A stretch of DNA of 64,000 nt. It comes from Lepidostoma basale (Eukaryota; Arthropoda; Insecta; Trichoptera; Lepidostomatidae). Location: NCBI GenBank assembly GCA_022606425.2, contig JAHDVF020000881.1, forward strand, positions 496,001 to 560,000, in the 5' to 3' direction. Positions 19,891-30,290 of the stretch are shown in pieces (position 1 is the stretch's first letter; each line of letters starts with the position of its first letter). The translations under genes and the position numbers were made by a program. The notes under the pieces were generated by a model, which had not been told where the DNA came from, ran no database searches, and was given only the letters and a program-made list of their open reading frames with translations.

Positions 19891-20079
19891 TATTCAAAAA
19901 CATTTTATTTAACATATTTACCTCATCATATTGTATAATTCTTTATTCTCTCCTGTTCCCACTACTCGGGGTCGACTTTTTTTTTCACTTGCCACCAGGT
20001 GTTTCGCTAGTTGACATCTTTACCCTTAAGACAATTTGTTTATGAATTAAAACACTGTCTTTCCACTTTTTTTGTTTAT

Positions 20080-20126
20080 TTTTCTCGACATGATTCAAAG
20101 GCTTACAACATCATCATCAGGAGAAC
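20080..20126 (-). ncRNA. hammerhead-like ribozyme motif, HH-5
   Basis: Minus strand: perfect core CTGATGA (20114-20120), with a 5-bp stem I from TTCTC just before it and GAGAA just after the GTC triplet. Stem III is CATG (20089-20092). GAAA is GAAT here, and stem II is short (TTGTAAGCC region). The HH-5 repeat spans about 20040-20150. Confidence 0.62.
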
Positions 20127-20239
20127 GATATGAACTAACCAAAATTATTACAAAATAAGTTCAAAAACCTAGAAACATATATAACACGTTAAATTTATAA
20201 AAAACTTTTTTTTTACAAAAAGAAGAATTGTATTTTTAT

Positions 20240-20290
20240 TTTTTTCGCGACAGCCGTTTTGCCAACCTATGTTGACGGGGTGTCCTCCGG
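20240..20290 (-). repeat. HH-1 arm remnant
   Basis: TCGCGACAGCCGTTTTGCC through TATGTTGACGGGG matches the HH-1 ribozyme side. CTGATGA is lost. Confidence 0.5.
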
Positions 20291-20424
20291 AGAACAATCT
20301 GAGTCTTGATTCTGATATCTTTTCCTTTTTTTCAACTTTTCATTTATGCAACCTTGAAACTTCCCTTCACATATTCGTCACGCACCTTCCAACAGATAAA
20401 GCTAATGTGTTTTTAACGATAATA

Positions 20425-20575
20425 AATCTTTCTGGTTTATTGTTTCTTGAACTATGATGTAAAACTCCGCATTAAATCAATAATATGAATGAAAACGTCT
20501 GTTTTTTAGAAGTTTTATTATATTTTATGGAAATGAAATGTTTTGTCTCGCTAAATCATGACCATATTCAAAATG
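20425..20575 (-). repeat. HH-3 arm
   Basis: TTTATTGTTTCTTGAACTAT through TTATGGAAATGAAATG matches one HH-3 arm. The ribozyme core is decayed (ATGATTTAG region). Confidence 0.6.
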
Positions 20576-20829
20576 AAAACATTTTGATAATGCAAGGCGA
20601 CACATTCTTCATATTACATCAGTATGTAATAGCTCCCATAAGATTTTGGGATTTGTTCTTAGGAATGGAAAAAATTTTACCAATTGAAAAGTCCTGAAGT
20701 TATTGTATGACTTTTTGGTAAGTCAGTTGGAATTCAGTACACTGATGTGGGTACCGCATGAAACTAAATATTGCCTGTTGATTGAAGAGGTACAGAAAAT
20801 GTTGTTACGTTTTTATACCTCAAAGAAAA

Positions 20830-21280
20830 CGGTTATTACCCCTGGCTGTACCCAACTGATTTCTTGCTGTGTATGCTAGACTAACAATCATTGAAAATTA
20901 GACGAACTATCCATTTGGGTGTTAATTTTTTTCAACTGATTCGTGGTCGAATATATAACTCTGATATTTTGAATGACTTGACTTTGTTTGTCCCTGATCT
21001 GCGACAAAAGCAACATAGATTATTTCACCTGTCACTGTGTAGAACCAATTTACCTAAGGTGATGCCCGTGGGCAGGGCAATAACCCTTCTAATCCGCATC
21101 TCTTCAGACGTGAACATCGTCCACGATAGTGAGGCTACCCTCAGAAAACATATATCTCTTATATTGTATAATGTATAAAATTGATATTTGCTTCTGTTCC
21201 CTCTTTCAGTTTCTTTTTACTTATTTGTTCTTAATTTTTTAATTATCTTGTATTTTTTGTTTTAATGTCTATTCAAGAAT
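20830..21280 (+). mobile_element. LINE (Jockey/CR1-like) C-terminus
   Basis: The frame 20891-21178 (95 codons) encodes FFQLIRGRIYNSDIL, FVPDLRQKQHRLFHLSL and MPVGRAITLLIRIS. This matches the conserved end of Jockey/CR1-type ORF2 proteins (short hydrophobic helix, then Pro-x-x-Arg, then a p-x-x-R block). Upstream RT is absent. AT-rich 3' UTR follows. Confidence 0.6.
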
Positions 21281-21282
21281 CA

Positions 21283-21450
21283 ATTGTATCTCAATAGAGA
21301 CGAAGATGCAAATTGGAAACAGAATATGGTTGATCTAGGTGTTTACAGGACTTATGACCTTATTGGTTGGGTTAAGCGCACGCTTTATGTAATACAACAT
21401 TCCCCATTCCTCATTTTTTTCTTATGACCACCATGTCTGACAAATTTTTG
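21283..21450 (+). repeat. PAL-4 single arm
   Basis: TGTATCTCAATAGAGACGAA, GGAAACAGAATATGG and GGACTTATGACC are in the same order as at 24752. It appears inserted in the 3' UTR of the preceding LINE. Confidence 0.65.
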
Positions 21451-21620
21451 GAAGTTGTATTTATGTTAATCTGTAAGACCACTCTTTACATGTTTATATT
21501 GTCTTTTTTAAATTTCACAATTGTATATTGTGTTAAAAATGTTTATTTTTTGTATTCCAAGCCATAAGTCCTTTGGCTATATACTGTGATGTTTATGATT
21601 TAAAAAAATGAAATAAATTG
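21451..21620 (+). repeat. probable continuation of LINE 3' UTR
   Basis: It ends AAAAAATGAAATAAATTGAAATG, a style of tail common in Jockey-type LINEs. No coding capacity. Confidence 0.4.
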
Positions 21621-21624
21621 AAAT

Positions 21625-21690
21625 GTTATTCCCATAATATATAATAAACTTCTAGAAAATAGACGTTTTCATTCGTATTAATTAAATATT
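21625..21690 (+). repeat. HH-3 arm fragment
   Basis: AATAAACTTCTAGAAAATAG through TTTTCATTCGTATTAATT is the distal part of an HH-3 arm. No ribozyme is retained. Confidence 0.55.
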
Positions 21691-22229
21691 TCTGATATTT
21701 TTTATACAGATGATATGATTATAATTAGCTGTAGTTTTTAATGTTGCTTAAGTGTTTGAATGTATGTTCTTAAAAATATTCAAGTAATTTTGGAATGAAA
21801 TTTACAAATATTATATAATTTACAAATTTTAAATAATATTTATGAGGTTCGCTACCTATCACTTGCGTCTCATCATTGTTAGTTAGTTAAATTAATATTA
21901 TTTTAATCGGGTGATAAAAATCATTTCGAGTTATCTAATAATTCAAATTCATCTTTTTTTGCTTGAAACAGTTTTTTTAATGAATACGTTTAAGCCCATA
22001 TTTTTACTGCAATGCTTGACACCATAAGGGTAAATGCTTGTTTAATCGATTTGATTAAATTATTCGAAAAAAAATCAAAGTTTTATTATTAGTTTTATTA
22101 TGGGTTTTAATACGGTATTCAGATTAACCAGATCATTTTTAAACGGGTACTTAGCTCGGATAGTAAAGCTAAAGTCTCGTTTTAAATCTTAAAGTCGCTT
22201 AAAAAGAACGGGTTTCCGTGTGAGACCTA
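21691..22229. other. AT-rich, no gene seen
   Basis: Nothing recognised. It contains GTTAGTTAG at 21880 that may be an eroded RTE-T tail. Confidence 0.45.
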
Positions 22230-22540
22230 AATATAAACCGGAAGCTAGTCAGTATTGCACCCTCGGCTGCGCAGGGGCGACAAGAGGGGATAAGGTATTC
22301 ATGACGCGGCCGCCGGTGAATGGGACCGCTGTAATATGCATGCAGCTCCTTTTCTTCTGCTAAACCCTGCTGCCTCTCTGCTCTACACCTAACCTAACCT
22401 AACCTAACCTTACATCACCTAGCACAACCTAACCTGAACCCGGGCACCGTGACTCGCAAGCTGCGGCATTCTTTTGTTAAGTTAAAATATATTGCAAGAA
22501 TCAGAACATGTTGAAAATAAAACATATGCACAATTTAAAA
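22230..22540. other. GC-richer segment with telomere-like repeat
   Basis: A GC-rich block (22235-22350, including ACGCGGCCGCCGG) precedes the CCTAA run. No open frame or LINE match. Confidence 0.4.
22388..22410 (-). repeat. interstitial (TTAGG)n telomere-like repeat
   Basis: Four CCTAA units plus CCT in tandem. Two more partial units lie at about 22426-22436. TTAGG is the common arthropod telomere repeat, and this short run is interstitial. Confidence 0.7.
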
Positions 22541-22541
22541 T

Positions 22542-22773
22542 ATTTAAATAATTATATAAATAAAACAACTTTGTATTTAACCACGGTAGGGTTATTATAT
22601 TGATGCCAACTAGTTTCGCTTGGACTCAAGCTTCATCAGGGCAGTATAATAACTAATTAACTAATTAAATTAACTTGTATGCCATGATGAAGCTTGACTC
22701 CAAGCGAAACTAGCTGGCATCAATATAATAACCCTACCGTGGTTTAATACAAAGTTGTTTTATTTATATAATT
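22542..22773. mobile_element. HH-6 palindromic hammerhead element with 9-bp target duplication
   Basis: ATTTAAAAT occurs at 22533-22541 and 22774-22782. Inverted arms of about 105 bp carry TTGTATT, ACCACGGTAGGGTTATTATA and the ribozyme region and meet near 22660. The left arm's motif (minus) is the better preserved. Confidence 0.8.
22604..22643 (-). ncRNA. hammerhead ribozyme motif, HH-6
   Basis: Minus strand: CTGATGA (22633-22639) with perfect core, extra A, stem II GCTTG/CAAGC (22618-22631 region), GAAA (22614-22617), palindromic stem III CTAG (22610-22613), a GTT triplet, and a 4-bp stem I (TGCC/GGCA) directly flanking core and cleavage site. The right-arm copy (plus, 22680-22722) has ATGATGA and GCT instead. 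Confidence 0.75.
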
Positions 22774-22844
22774 ATTTAAAATGTCTAACCACAAAGTGAG
22801 TGCTTTATATGAAGAATTAAAATATTTTAGTAAGATGGAACATG

Positions 22845-23110
22845 TTTCTACTATAAAATATAATCAAACTTCTAGAAAATAGACTTTTTTAAAAATAACT
22901 TATTAAATAATTTATGGTAATAAAAACGTCTGTTCGTTAGAATTTTTAATATATTTTATATTGCCTTGCTAATGCATTAACAAATTGACACATATTTAAT
23001 AATTAATTGGCTAGGCGAAACAAATATAATAAATCTTGCAGTTAACAAACTTTTTCATTCGTATTAATGATTTAATATAAAGTTTTACATTGTTATTTAA
23101 ACAATTAATT
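22845..23110. repeat. HH-3 remnants
   Basis: Three HH-3 arm pieces (22845-22885, 22910-22995, 23000-23105) in alternating orientation suggest a decayed palindrome with internal deletions. No functional core. Confidence 0.55.
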
Positions 23111-23177
23111 ATTTAATAACGTTTTCATACAAATTTAATTTATAACATTGTATTTATATTACAAGTAAAATTAAAAA

Positions 23178-23490
23178 AAGAACCATAAGATAGTTTGGAC
23201 ACATGGAACGAATGGACGAGAAAAGAATGGTTAAAATGTTATATAAAAGCAGTGTGAGTGGGAAGAGAATACGTGAACGACCAAGGAAAGCATGACATGA
23301 TAAAATTAATCAAATACAGGCGGCCACATTCGAAGTCGCGAAAATCGACGAGCGTGCATGTTACTGTGTATGAATGTAGAGGAATCTAGAAAGTATGTCA
23401 GGATAGAGCAGTATGGCGGTCCATCCTCTTTGCCTACCCCTCCGTCTAAAAAACAACGTGATAGTTAATTAGCTAGTTAAGGCGAATATA
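23178..23490 (+). mobile_element. RTE-T LINE 3' end, decayed
   Basis: GTTTGGACACATGGAACGAATGG-like start, then RPRKA-like and CMNVEESR-like codons in broken frames. It ends near GTGATAGTTAATTAGCTAG. Confidence 0.7.
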
Positions 23491-24061
23491 ATAGTAGGTA
23501 TATATTGTTACATAATTATTGCTTTGAAATCATCTTTTTCTATCGCTATAAGCTTTTCTTTTACAGTAAATATTTTATAAAACTGGTGTAGAAATTACAA
23601 GGTTTTGTTTTTCACAACCTCATTCGCTTTAAAGTGTAAACATGATTTTCCTGGAAAAAAACACGTGCATTACTGCATTTTTCCTTTGTTGGGTGGCATT
23701 TTTGCCATTTTTATTTTGACCAACTAAAAACCGCACGAATATATATTTTTTCAAGAAAAAATATTAGAAAATGGTACTAAAATTGTTGTAGCAAAAATAA
23801 TGTAACTGAAACGGGATGAATAGTTTGTTCGGAATTATCAAATGTATTAAGATTCAAATACGTTGCTGTTTATATATCTGAGCAAATGGGGCAGTATACG
23901 GTACTTAAGATAATCGATGTGGTTAAATATGTTGTTAACACTGAATATGTTGTTAACAATGAATATATCTGCTTTAATGCTTCCCAATCTTAATAGATGA
24001 CGCTAGTGTAGAGTGAACTAAAAAATGTGAAGATAGGCGCAGCATTCTAGCATATATACAA
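23491..24061. other. AT-rich, no gene seen
   Basis: An 18-bp tandem repeat (ATATGTTGTTAACA core) lies at about 23925-23965. No element recognised. Confidence 0.45.
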
Positions 24062-24165
24062 CTTCTTATTTTTTCATTCGGCACTCTATCATACATTGTT
24101 TTCCACACACTCATCTAAATGATCTCATTTCTACCGCATTTATTCTATAATACTTTTATCGAAAA
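24062..24165 (-). mobile_element. RTE-T LINE internal fragment
   Basis: Matches the segment coding VEMRSLRRMCG..YDRV on the minus strand (compare 17200-17275), truncated at both ends. Confidence 0.6.
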
Positions 24166-24169
24166 AACC

Positions 24170-24640
24170 GATCAACCTGAAACGATAAGTCTAAGAAGCC
24201 TGCGTTCTACCAGTTGGTACTTATGGTCTTGAAACTGTAACATTATCCCAACAGAGTACCGAGAAACTACGAGTAACCCAAAGAGCCACGAAAAGAGCCT
24301 TGCTAGGAATAAGCCTAAGAGACAGTCAGAAACGATGCGGTGAGAAAAACAAAGGTCACCGACATCATCTACCGGATGGCGACTCTAAAATGGCAATGGG
24401 CAGGTCACGTAGCCAGAAGCTCAGATGAAAAGTGGACAAGAAGACTGCTGACTTGGAGACCGTGGACGGCAAAGAGAAGTGCAGGGCGACCGCAACAACG
24501 GTGGAAGGATGATCAGAACAGACACGTCGGAATAACCTGGATGCAGTCTGCACAAGACAGAGTGACATGGAAGCGAATGGAGGAGGCCTTTGTCCAGGAG
24601 TGGACGGGAATATGCTGAGGAAGAAAAAGAAGATTTTTTT
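24170..24640 (+). mobile_element. RTE-G2 LINE 3' end
   Basis: 24340-24618 is open for 92 codons: TKVTDIIYRMATLKWQWAGH, RRLLTWRPWTAKRSAGRP, WMQSAQDRVTWKRMEEAF. Upstream 24190-24340 holds VTLSQQSTEKLRVTQRA-like and LLGISLRD-like codons in a second frame. A GAAGAAAAAGAAG tail ends near 24635. Confidence 0.8.
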
Positions 24641-24654
24641 TAAATTGTTCAAAT

Positions 24655-24740
24655 TGACATTGTAACACCTGATGATGTCAACATAGGTTGGCGAAACGGC
24701 TGTCGCGTAATAAAAATACAATTGTGATACATTAAACAAA
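24655..24740 (+). mobile_element. HH-1 arm with good ribozyme
   Basis: A single HH-1 arm directly after the RTE-G2 tail, ending in the ACAATTGTGATAC block typical of the family. Confidence 0.7.
24662..24708 (+). ncRNA. hammerhead-like ribozyme motif, HH-1
   Basis: CTGATGA at 24669-24675 (perfect core), extra T, 6-bp stem II from 24677-24682 with 24687-24692, GAAA 24693-24696, stem III CGGCTG (CAGCTG in siblings) and GTC ending 24704. Contiguous stem I pairing beside the core is poor, as in all HH-1 copies. Confidence 0.65.
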
Positions 24741-24751
24741 GTTTTTTTAAG

Positions 24752-25000
24752 GATTAATTGTATCTCAATAGAGACGAAGATGTAAATTATTTTTTTGGAA
24801 ACAGAATATGGTAGTCGAGGCGTTTACAGGACTTATGACCAGTCATTGGTTGGGTCAAGCGATCGCTTTATGTTAACAATAATCCCCATTCCCCCTTTCT
24901 TACGACTACCACGTCTGACAAATTTTTAAAAGATGTATATATGCTACTATGTTGAGACACACTTCACATTTTTTAGGTCAATCTATTAAGATTATATGTA
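24752..25000 (+). repeat. PAL-4 arm
   Basis: TGTATCTCAATAGAGACGAA, GGAAACAGAATATGG, then GGACTTATGACC and CCCCATTCCCC. It shares its order with 21283-21450. Confidence 0.65.
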
Positions 25001-25150
25001 AGCACTAAGCAGAAAATCTTTAGTAATTTATTAATTTACTCGCAAAGGGTAAAATCCAGTATTTGTCTACAAGTATTTTTATACATTCAAAAAGTTTATA
25101 ATGTTAAAGTATTATAGTGTTTCGGCCAAAACATGGACTATTTATAAAAT
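25001..25150. repeat. HH-1 distal segment and shared tail
   Basis: GGGTAAAATCCAGTATTTG also occurs at 13170-13190. GTGTTTCGGCCAAAACATGG matches the HH-1 distal block. Confidence 0.5.
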
Positions 25151-26074
25151 AAATAATATGATTTTAAAATTGGTAAACAATGTTTGAAAAGCAGGTGCTT
25201 TTTGGTTATTGCGTATTTGAAACAAAATAATTAGTTTTACAATTTATGGAACCCTTCCAAAAAATATTGTATCGTTTTTTAGATATCATTTTAACGTACC
25301 TGCGAATTGACGTAAGTTGCGTAACAAGGGGTGCTACTGTATCTGAATTTCCCTATTCAGGTCGATAAACAATTTGAAATAAATTAGATCTAAATAATTT
25401 GCCGAGACCTTTTCTCAAATCTCGCCCAATCTTCCTCTCGCTGTCCTGGTACATTTGTTCGCTGGCCAAGCTCCAAGCTTAATGCGTCTCACTGGCAGGA
25501 AGATTCTGATGATACTGGAATTAGATTACTCGAGATAAGTCACGAACCGCATTAATGAGGGAGATGACCAAACTTTTTAACGAGACAACGATATGCTGTA
25601 AAGTCAAAGTGAATCTCAATACCTACATACCAAACTTCAACACAAGATAAACTACAGCTAAGACAAACGAGAGTTAAATACAAACTCTACGAAAGTCAAT
25701 TAACAAGGAATTAACTACAATAAGTTGAATAATACTTAAACAAACCTGTTTATAAAGATTAACTTGAAGACGACAATTATTTACATATTTATTTATTGTC
25801 GGTACACAAACAAAGCATCTAATGTACAATAGTTATATTAATAAAAACATGTATTTAATTATATTAAATACCTCATTTAGATGTGCAACCAAGTCATTAA
25901 CACTGAAAGTACAACTGTATTGCACCACCTCTCGTACAAACAACCGTCAGACAAAACAAGATTAAAAAAATCAGGTAAAATAAGACATTATCATGAAATG
26001 AATAAAAAACACACAAATCAAGTAAAGAAAACAGCAAATGATTAGTGCAATACTATCATTAGTTATTTTTTCCA
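25151..26074. other. no gene or known repeat seen
   Basis: AT-rich, with a less AT-rich patch at 25400-25520. No open frame over 60 codons and no family recognised. At 920 bp it is the longest unexplained stretch in the window. Confidence 0.45.
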
Positions 26075-26480
26075 CGGTTTTCTATCTTATTTTAGGTCGT
26101 ACGACCTGTTAATGACGGTGGGCTGTCCTGGGATAATGATGTCCAACCATCTCTCCATCTTTTGGGCGGCCTTTCTGGTAATATCTTGCTGCTTGGATTT
26201 TTATCTTTAACAATTTTCGCAATTCTTGTATTCTCCGTGCGATCCACGTGGTCTCTCCAAAAGTGCCTTCTGCTTCTTCTCCGTCTAACTATGTCCTCAA
26301 CGCCACAGACAGACCTTATCATTTCATTTCTGATCCGATCTCTGAGGGCTTTACTAGTCTAAGAAGGTTCTTAGTATTATTGGTATCTGCTCTGACTTCT
26401 ATTCCATAGCATGCATGCCTTGTTTATCTTGACTCTACTTTCAGTTAGCATGTATTTGTTCTTCCATTGCGCAAGCAGCT
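26075..26480 (-). mobile_element. RTE-G1 LINE 3' end
   Basis: The minus frame 26322-26092 encodes GVEDIVRRRRSRRHFWRDH and RPPKRWRDGWTSLSQDSP. Upstream 26480-26360 keeps the alanine-aspartate-threonine (ADT) type region in broken frames. Confidence 0.78.
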
Positions 26481-26794
26481 AATTCGGTAACTAATTCAAC
26501 GCGATGAAACTTGGAGATATTATTAGAAAAATATAGAGGGCGCCCCGACGGGGAAACAGGTGTGCGAGGTCATGAAATGCGTCTCATATGTTGAGATGAA
26601 GAAACCTGCAGAAGTTGAAATGAAGGGAATCAAATGGAAATAAAAAACTCATTTAATTGGAGTAAACTAGAACTAACTTCTTTAAAAAATTAGTAAAAAT
26701 ATAGAAAATAATTCATTTTATCAATACATCAATGTCCAAAATGTTTACTCTCAAATAAAACGTCTTGTGCATACGTATTTTTTTCTCAGTCGTA
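26481..26794. other. no gene seen
   Basis: AT-rich. The end (26775-26794) merges with the tail of the next LINE. Confidence 0.45.
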
Positions 26795-27090
26795 TTCCTC
26801 ATGATTGAGGGTCGCGTCCATCCTGTAAACTATTGACCATGGCACGCCATGCGCTCCTGTCATCCATCAGTCTCCAGGCTGCAGCCAATGAGAGACCAGT
26901 CAGATCTCTGATTTGATCGGACCTGCGGCTCGGTGGTCGGCCCTGCGATTCGCCTTTTGTGATCTTCTCCACTTTGTCCATGATGATGAGCTTTACGAGA
27001 TTGTCCTGATCTCTCCGGGTTATGTGTCCAAAAATTTTCAACGCTCTCTGTGAACACATCCGCGAGAGTCTTGCATTAATACCCAGCTGG
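26795..27090 (-). mobile_element. RTE-G5 LINE C-terminus
   Basis: The minus frame 27059-26799 is open for 86 codons: ALKIFGHITRRDQDNLVKLI, SQGRPPSRRSDQIRDLTG, RLMDDRSAWRAMVNSL, ending RDPQS. This is the usual RTE terminal layout (GH..R, GRP, DR..WR). Confidence 0.78.
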
Positions 27091-27117
27091 TCAATAATTC
27101 ATTGGTTTGTTCTTTTT

Positions 27118-27620
27118 TATTGTATACAACAGGTCTTTAGAACCCCATTACTGTATACATTTTACAAAAATAACACGGACATATATGTTAAAATAATACA
27201 CATATATCAGCAATTGTGGTATGTACCTTAAAGGACGCATTGGTCATTTGGAGAATGTCCACATCGACTTACACCTCATTCAAGAGCACCATACCCCGGG
27301 TAATTGTATGCTGCGCCATGACATTTGTTCTGCTATGCGGTATGCACAACAGATTATGTGTTCTAGCGCGAGCATACCTGTCCGGTGCATTGAAGCCATA
27401 ACACTCTAAGAGGTGGGCTATCAATGAGGTTACGGAGTATTTTAAAACCTAATTCAATCATCAATGTACCTTTTCTTCTTGATTCGAGACTGCGGTACTC
27501 TGTGTTAATCAATAGATCATTGTGGTGCATAAACCTCGGATATACTATTAATCCGCATATAGATTATAGCCAGTCTATGCCAACATTAACACGTGATCTG
27601 AAATGTCAGCCTGGGAACAC
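27118..27620 (-). mobile_element. LINE-J 3' end with SINE-like tail
   Basis: It matches 3851-4315 of the first LINE-J copy, in broken frames. The 3' end, 27122-27158, is a 37-nt block starting and ending GTATAC when read on the minus strand. It is nearly the same as the 3' end of SINE-1a. Confidence 0.78.
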
Positions 27621-28349
27621 GATCTTCTTGCCGTCCAGGGTATACGCAGCGCATTCGTCGCCAGCTCCACATCTAGAAAGCATCAATTTTGGACCTCTCT
27701 GATATTCGCATAGTCTTGGACTGTGAGTGCATACGTATACAATATAAGTAAGAAATAATTTGTAATGAACAATATGGGTAAAACGAAGTAAAATGTATAT
27801 TTTACGATATTTGAAACGGTCTGCGTGGAAAACCCAATATCGAAAAGGTTAATATCGAAAAGGTTAATATCGATACGTTTGAATAGCAAGCACAACCCTA
27901 TTCCCATATTCATGCTCCATCCGAATAGAATACGTGGATATAGAAAGATGGAAATAATATTAGATTACCTCGGGCCGCAGTCTCCGCAATGGAAGGCAGA
28001 TAATGTAAACATGGCAGCAGGCAGCAAGAATTCAATATTGTAAATCCGATTTAAAAATTCGAAATGTCTGCTTCACTTGTTACTTTCCCCGTTCCTAACG
28101 CGAACCACCCCGGGGGATGCTGTCCGTCTCACTGCACAACTCTGCAAGTACAGGGGGAGGTTATAACGATGAACACTTCATATGCCGTATCGATCATCAT
28201 CACGGAGGCAAATTTACTCAATTGTAAAACATAATGCTTTGCGTTCGCGGTACACTTGACAGAACTTCTTTAAATCAAAGCTAAACAATTTTAAACGTAA
28301 TTCTCTACATAGAATATATATGTATTGTATATTCGATTTCACAACGAAC
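27621..28349. other. no gene seen; small tandem repeat and GC patch
   Basis: AATATCGAAAAGGTT is tandemly repeated at about 27836-27870. A GC-rich patch lies at 28085-28165. The 72-codon frame at 27825 spans the tandem repeat and looks like chance. Confidence 0.4.
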
Positions 28350-29210
28350 CTTGGAGTTGGCAGAAAAATGGTGAAAGTAGGATAAATGACGTATAAATGA
28401 GGTCACTAAGAAGGATGTGCGGAAAACAATGCACTCGTATGATAGAATATCTAATGAAGTAAGAAAGGATTGTTAGGCAGATGAATGCGTGATAAATAAA
28501 ATCAAGAAAGGGTCACTAAGATGGTTTGGGCATATGGAACGAATGCATTAGGGAAGAATGGTTAAAAAGATATATACAAGTAGTGTGAATGGAAAAAGTA
28601 GTCGAGGAAGGCCAAGGAAGACATGACATGACCAAATTAATCAATTACTGAATGACGGGCATGTTCGAAGTAGGAACAATCGACAAGCGTGCATGTCAGG
28701 ATGTGTGAATGTAGAAGAGGCGCTAGAGTTATGTCAGGATAGAACAATGTGGAAAGGATGAAAGTAGGATAAATGCCGTAGAAATGAGATCACTAAGAAG
28801 GATGAACGGACCACAATGTGTGATAAAATATCTTATGATGAAATAAGAAAGGAATGTAAGGCGGACGAATGCGTGATAAATAAAATCAAGAAAGGGTCAC
28901 TAAGATGGTTTAGACATTTGGAACGAATGGATTAGGGAAGAATGGTTAAAAGATATATACAAGTAGTGTGAATGGAAAAAGAAGTCGAGGAAGGCCAAGG
29001 AACACATGGCATGACCAAATTAATCAATTACTGAAAGACGGGCATGTTCGAAGTAGAAACAATCGACAAGCGTTCGTCGACAATGTCACGATGTGTGAAC
29101 GTAGAAGAGGCGCGAGAGCTATGTCAGGATAGAACAATGTGGCGATCTATTCTCTCTGCTTATCCCTCCGGGGAAACGGTGTGATGGTTAGTTAGTTAGT
29201 TAGTTAATAT
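28350..29210 (+). mobile_element. RTE-T LINE 3' end with internal tandem duplication
   Basis: The unit at 28366-28753 (GATGAAAGTAGGATAAATG to CAGGATAGAACAATGTGG) is repeated at 28754-29141. A perfect (GTTA)n tail at 29188-29206 ends the copy. Frames are broken in both units. Confidence 0.78.
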
Positions 29211-29648
29211 GTTGTGAATTCACATTTTAATAAATATAAGAAAATATTTTTTTTCCCAACATTTTATTTCACTAATTCCGTAGATTTTCACCATAAAATA
29301 TGCCAAAAACCGCTTTAAAGTTCATTTGATTGAACAAAAAAGCGTAGGCATTTTGTTGAACACTGAACGATAATTCTGATTAAAATACATTTGAAACTTT
29401 ATGAAATAGTTATTTGCCAATATTTCAAAATGTTTTTACATTAGGGGTCCAATCCACACTAATTGCTTTCCGGGTAAATTATTTACAGTTTTACCTTATA
29501 CGAGAATGCATTCTAGTTAAGTTTTTTTATTGTTTTTTTAAGTACAAACTATAAAGTCTTCTCAAAACAATCGAGGTTGCGTCTTATATTTTTTTAGCAT
29601 AGAAAGAAAAGCTTTTATTTTGTAACAAAGTTTATTTAAATAAACTTA
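29211..29648. other. AT-rich, no gene seen
   Basis: Nothing recognised. Confidence 0.5.
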
Positions 29649-29862
29649 CTTATACAGCCAATGCCGTCAACTGCTGGACAAAGGACTCCCCTATACTTCT
29701 CAATACTTTTACATCAATTCACCAGCAATTTTACTAGTATCATCAGACCATCGTGTGGAGGGTCTTCTTCTTATTCTATCTTCATGAAGTCTTCATTTAA
29801 CTACTCTTCTAATCCATCTTTGGTCGTCCAGTCTGTCACCCATAATTACAGTGCCAGAATAT
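29649..29862 (-). mobile_element. RTE-G8 LINE C-terminal remnant
   Basis: The minus strand carries the GRR..RW.DDI and CPAVDDNG-like end (here TCCAGCAGTTGACGG), in the same order as 58272-58515. Poorly preserved. Confidence 0.6.
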
Positions 29863-30019
29863 AATTCGAATCTCTGTGATTCGTATTGGAGAGTTTTGAC
29901 AGCAATGCTTCCGAGTGTCATTTTGGGATTATGTTTTTGTTTATTTGAGGCTTCTGGATTCTATAATATAGGAGAGACACAAGTCTTGAATAAACTGGCA
30001 ATCAAAACATATACAAACT

Positions 30020-30098
30020 GTATACATTCATTATATGATGATGTCAACATAGGCTGGCTAAACTGCTGTCGTGACAATTTCCAAAAATTTATTGTGAT
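30020..30098 (+). repeat. HH-1 arm, host of the HH-2 insertion
   Basis: GATGATGTCAACATAGGCTGG, then AACTGCTGTCGTGAC, is a worn HH-1 ribozyme arm (CTGATGA and GAAA both damaged). The arm continues after the insertion at 30769-30825. Confidence 0.6.
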
Positions 30099-30202
30099 TT
30101 TCTTCTATATAAGCCATTCTTTGTGTTGTTTTGATGGTTTATTTCTATTTTTCGTTTTTATACACTTTGTATTTACAACACTTTTATTAAAAAAAATTTT
30201 TT

Positions 30203-30240
30203 TTAGACATGTTTCGGACGAACAGTCCTTCTTCAGTAAA
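30203..30240 (-). ncRNA. hammerhead ribozyme motif, HH-2 left arm
   Basis: Minus strand: CTGAAGA (30230-30236), extra A, stem II GGAC/GTCC, GAAA, stem III CATG and GTC. All core positions fit CTGANGA plus GAAA. Confidence 0.7.
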
Positions 30241-30290
30241 GATACATATTTATGTATTATCGGACGAACAGTCCTTCTTCAGTAAAGATA

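Noticed and set aside
29851..30285. 144-codon ORF
   Set aside because: It spans an RTE-G8 remnant, unannotated DNA and both an HH-1 arm and the HH-2 left arm. It is open by chance.
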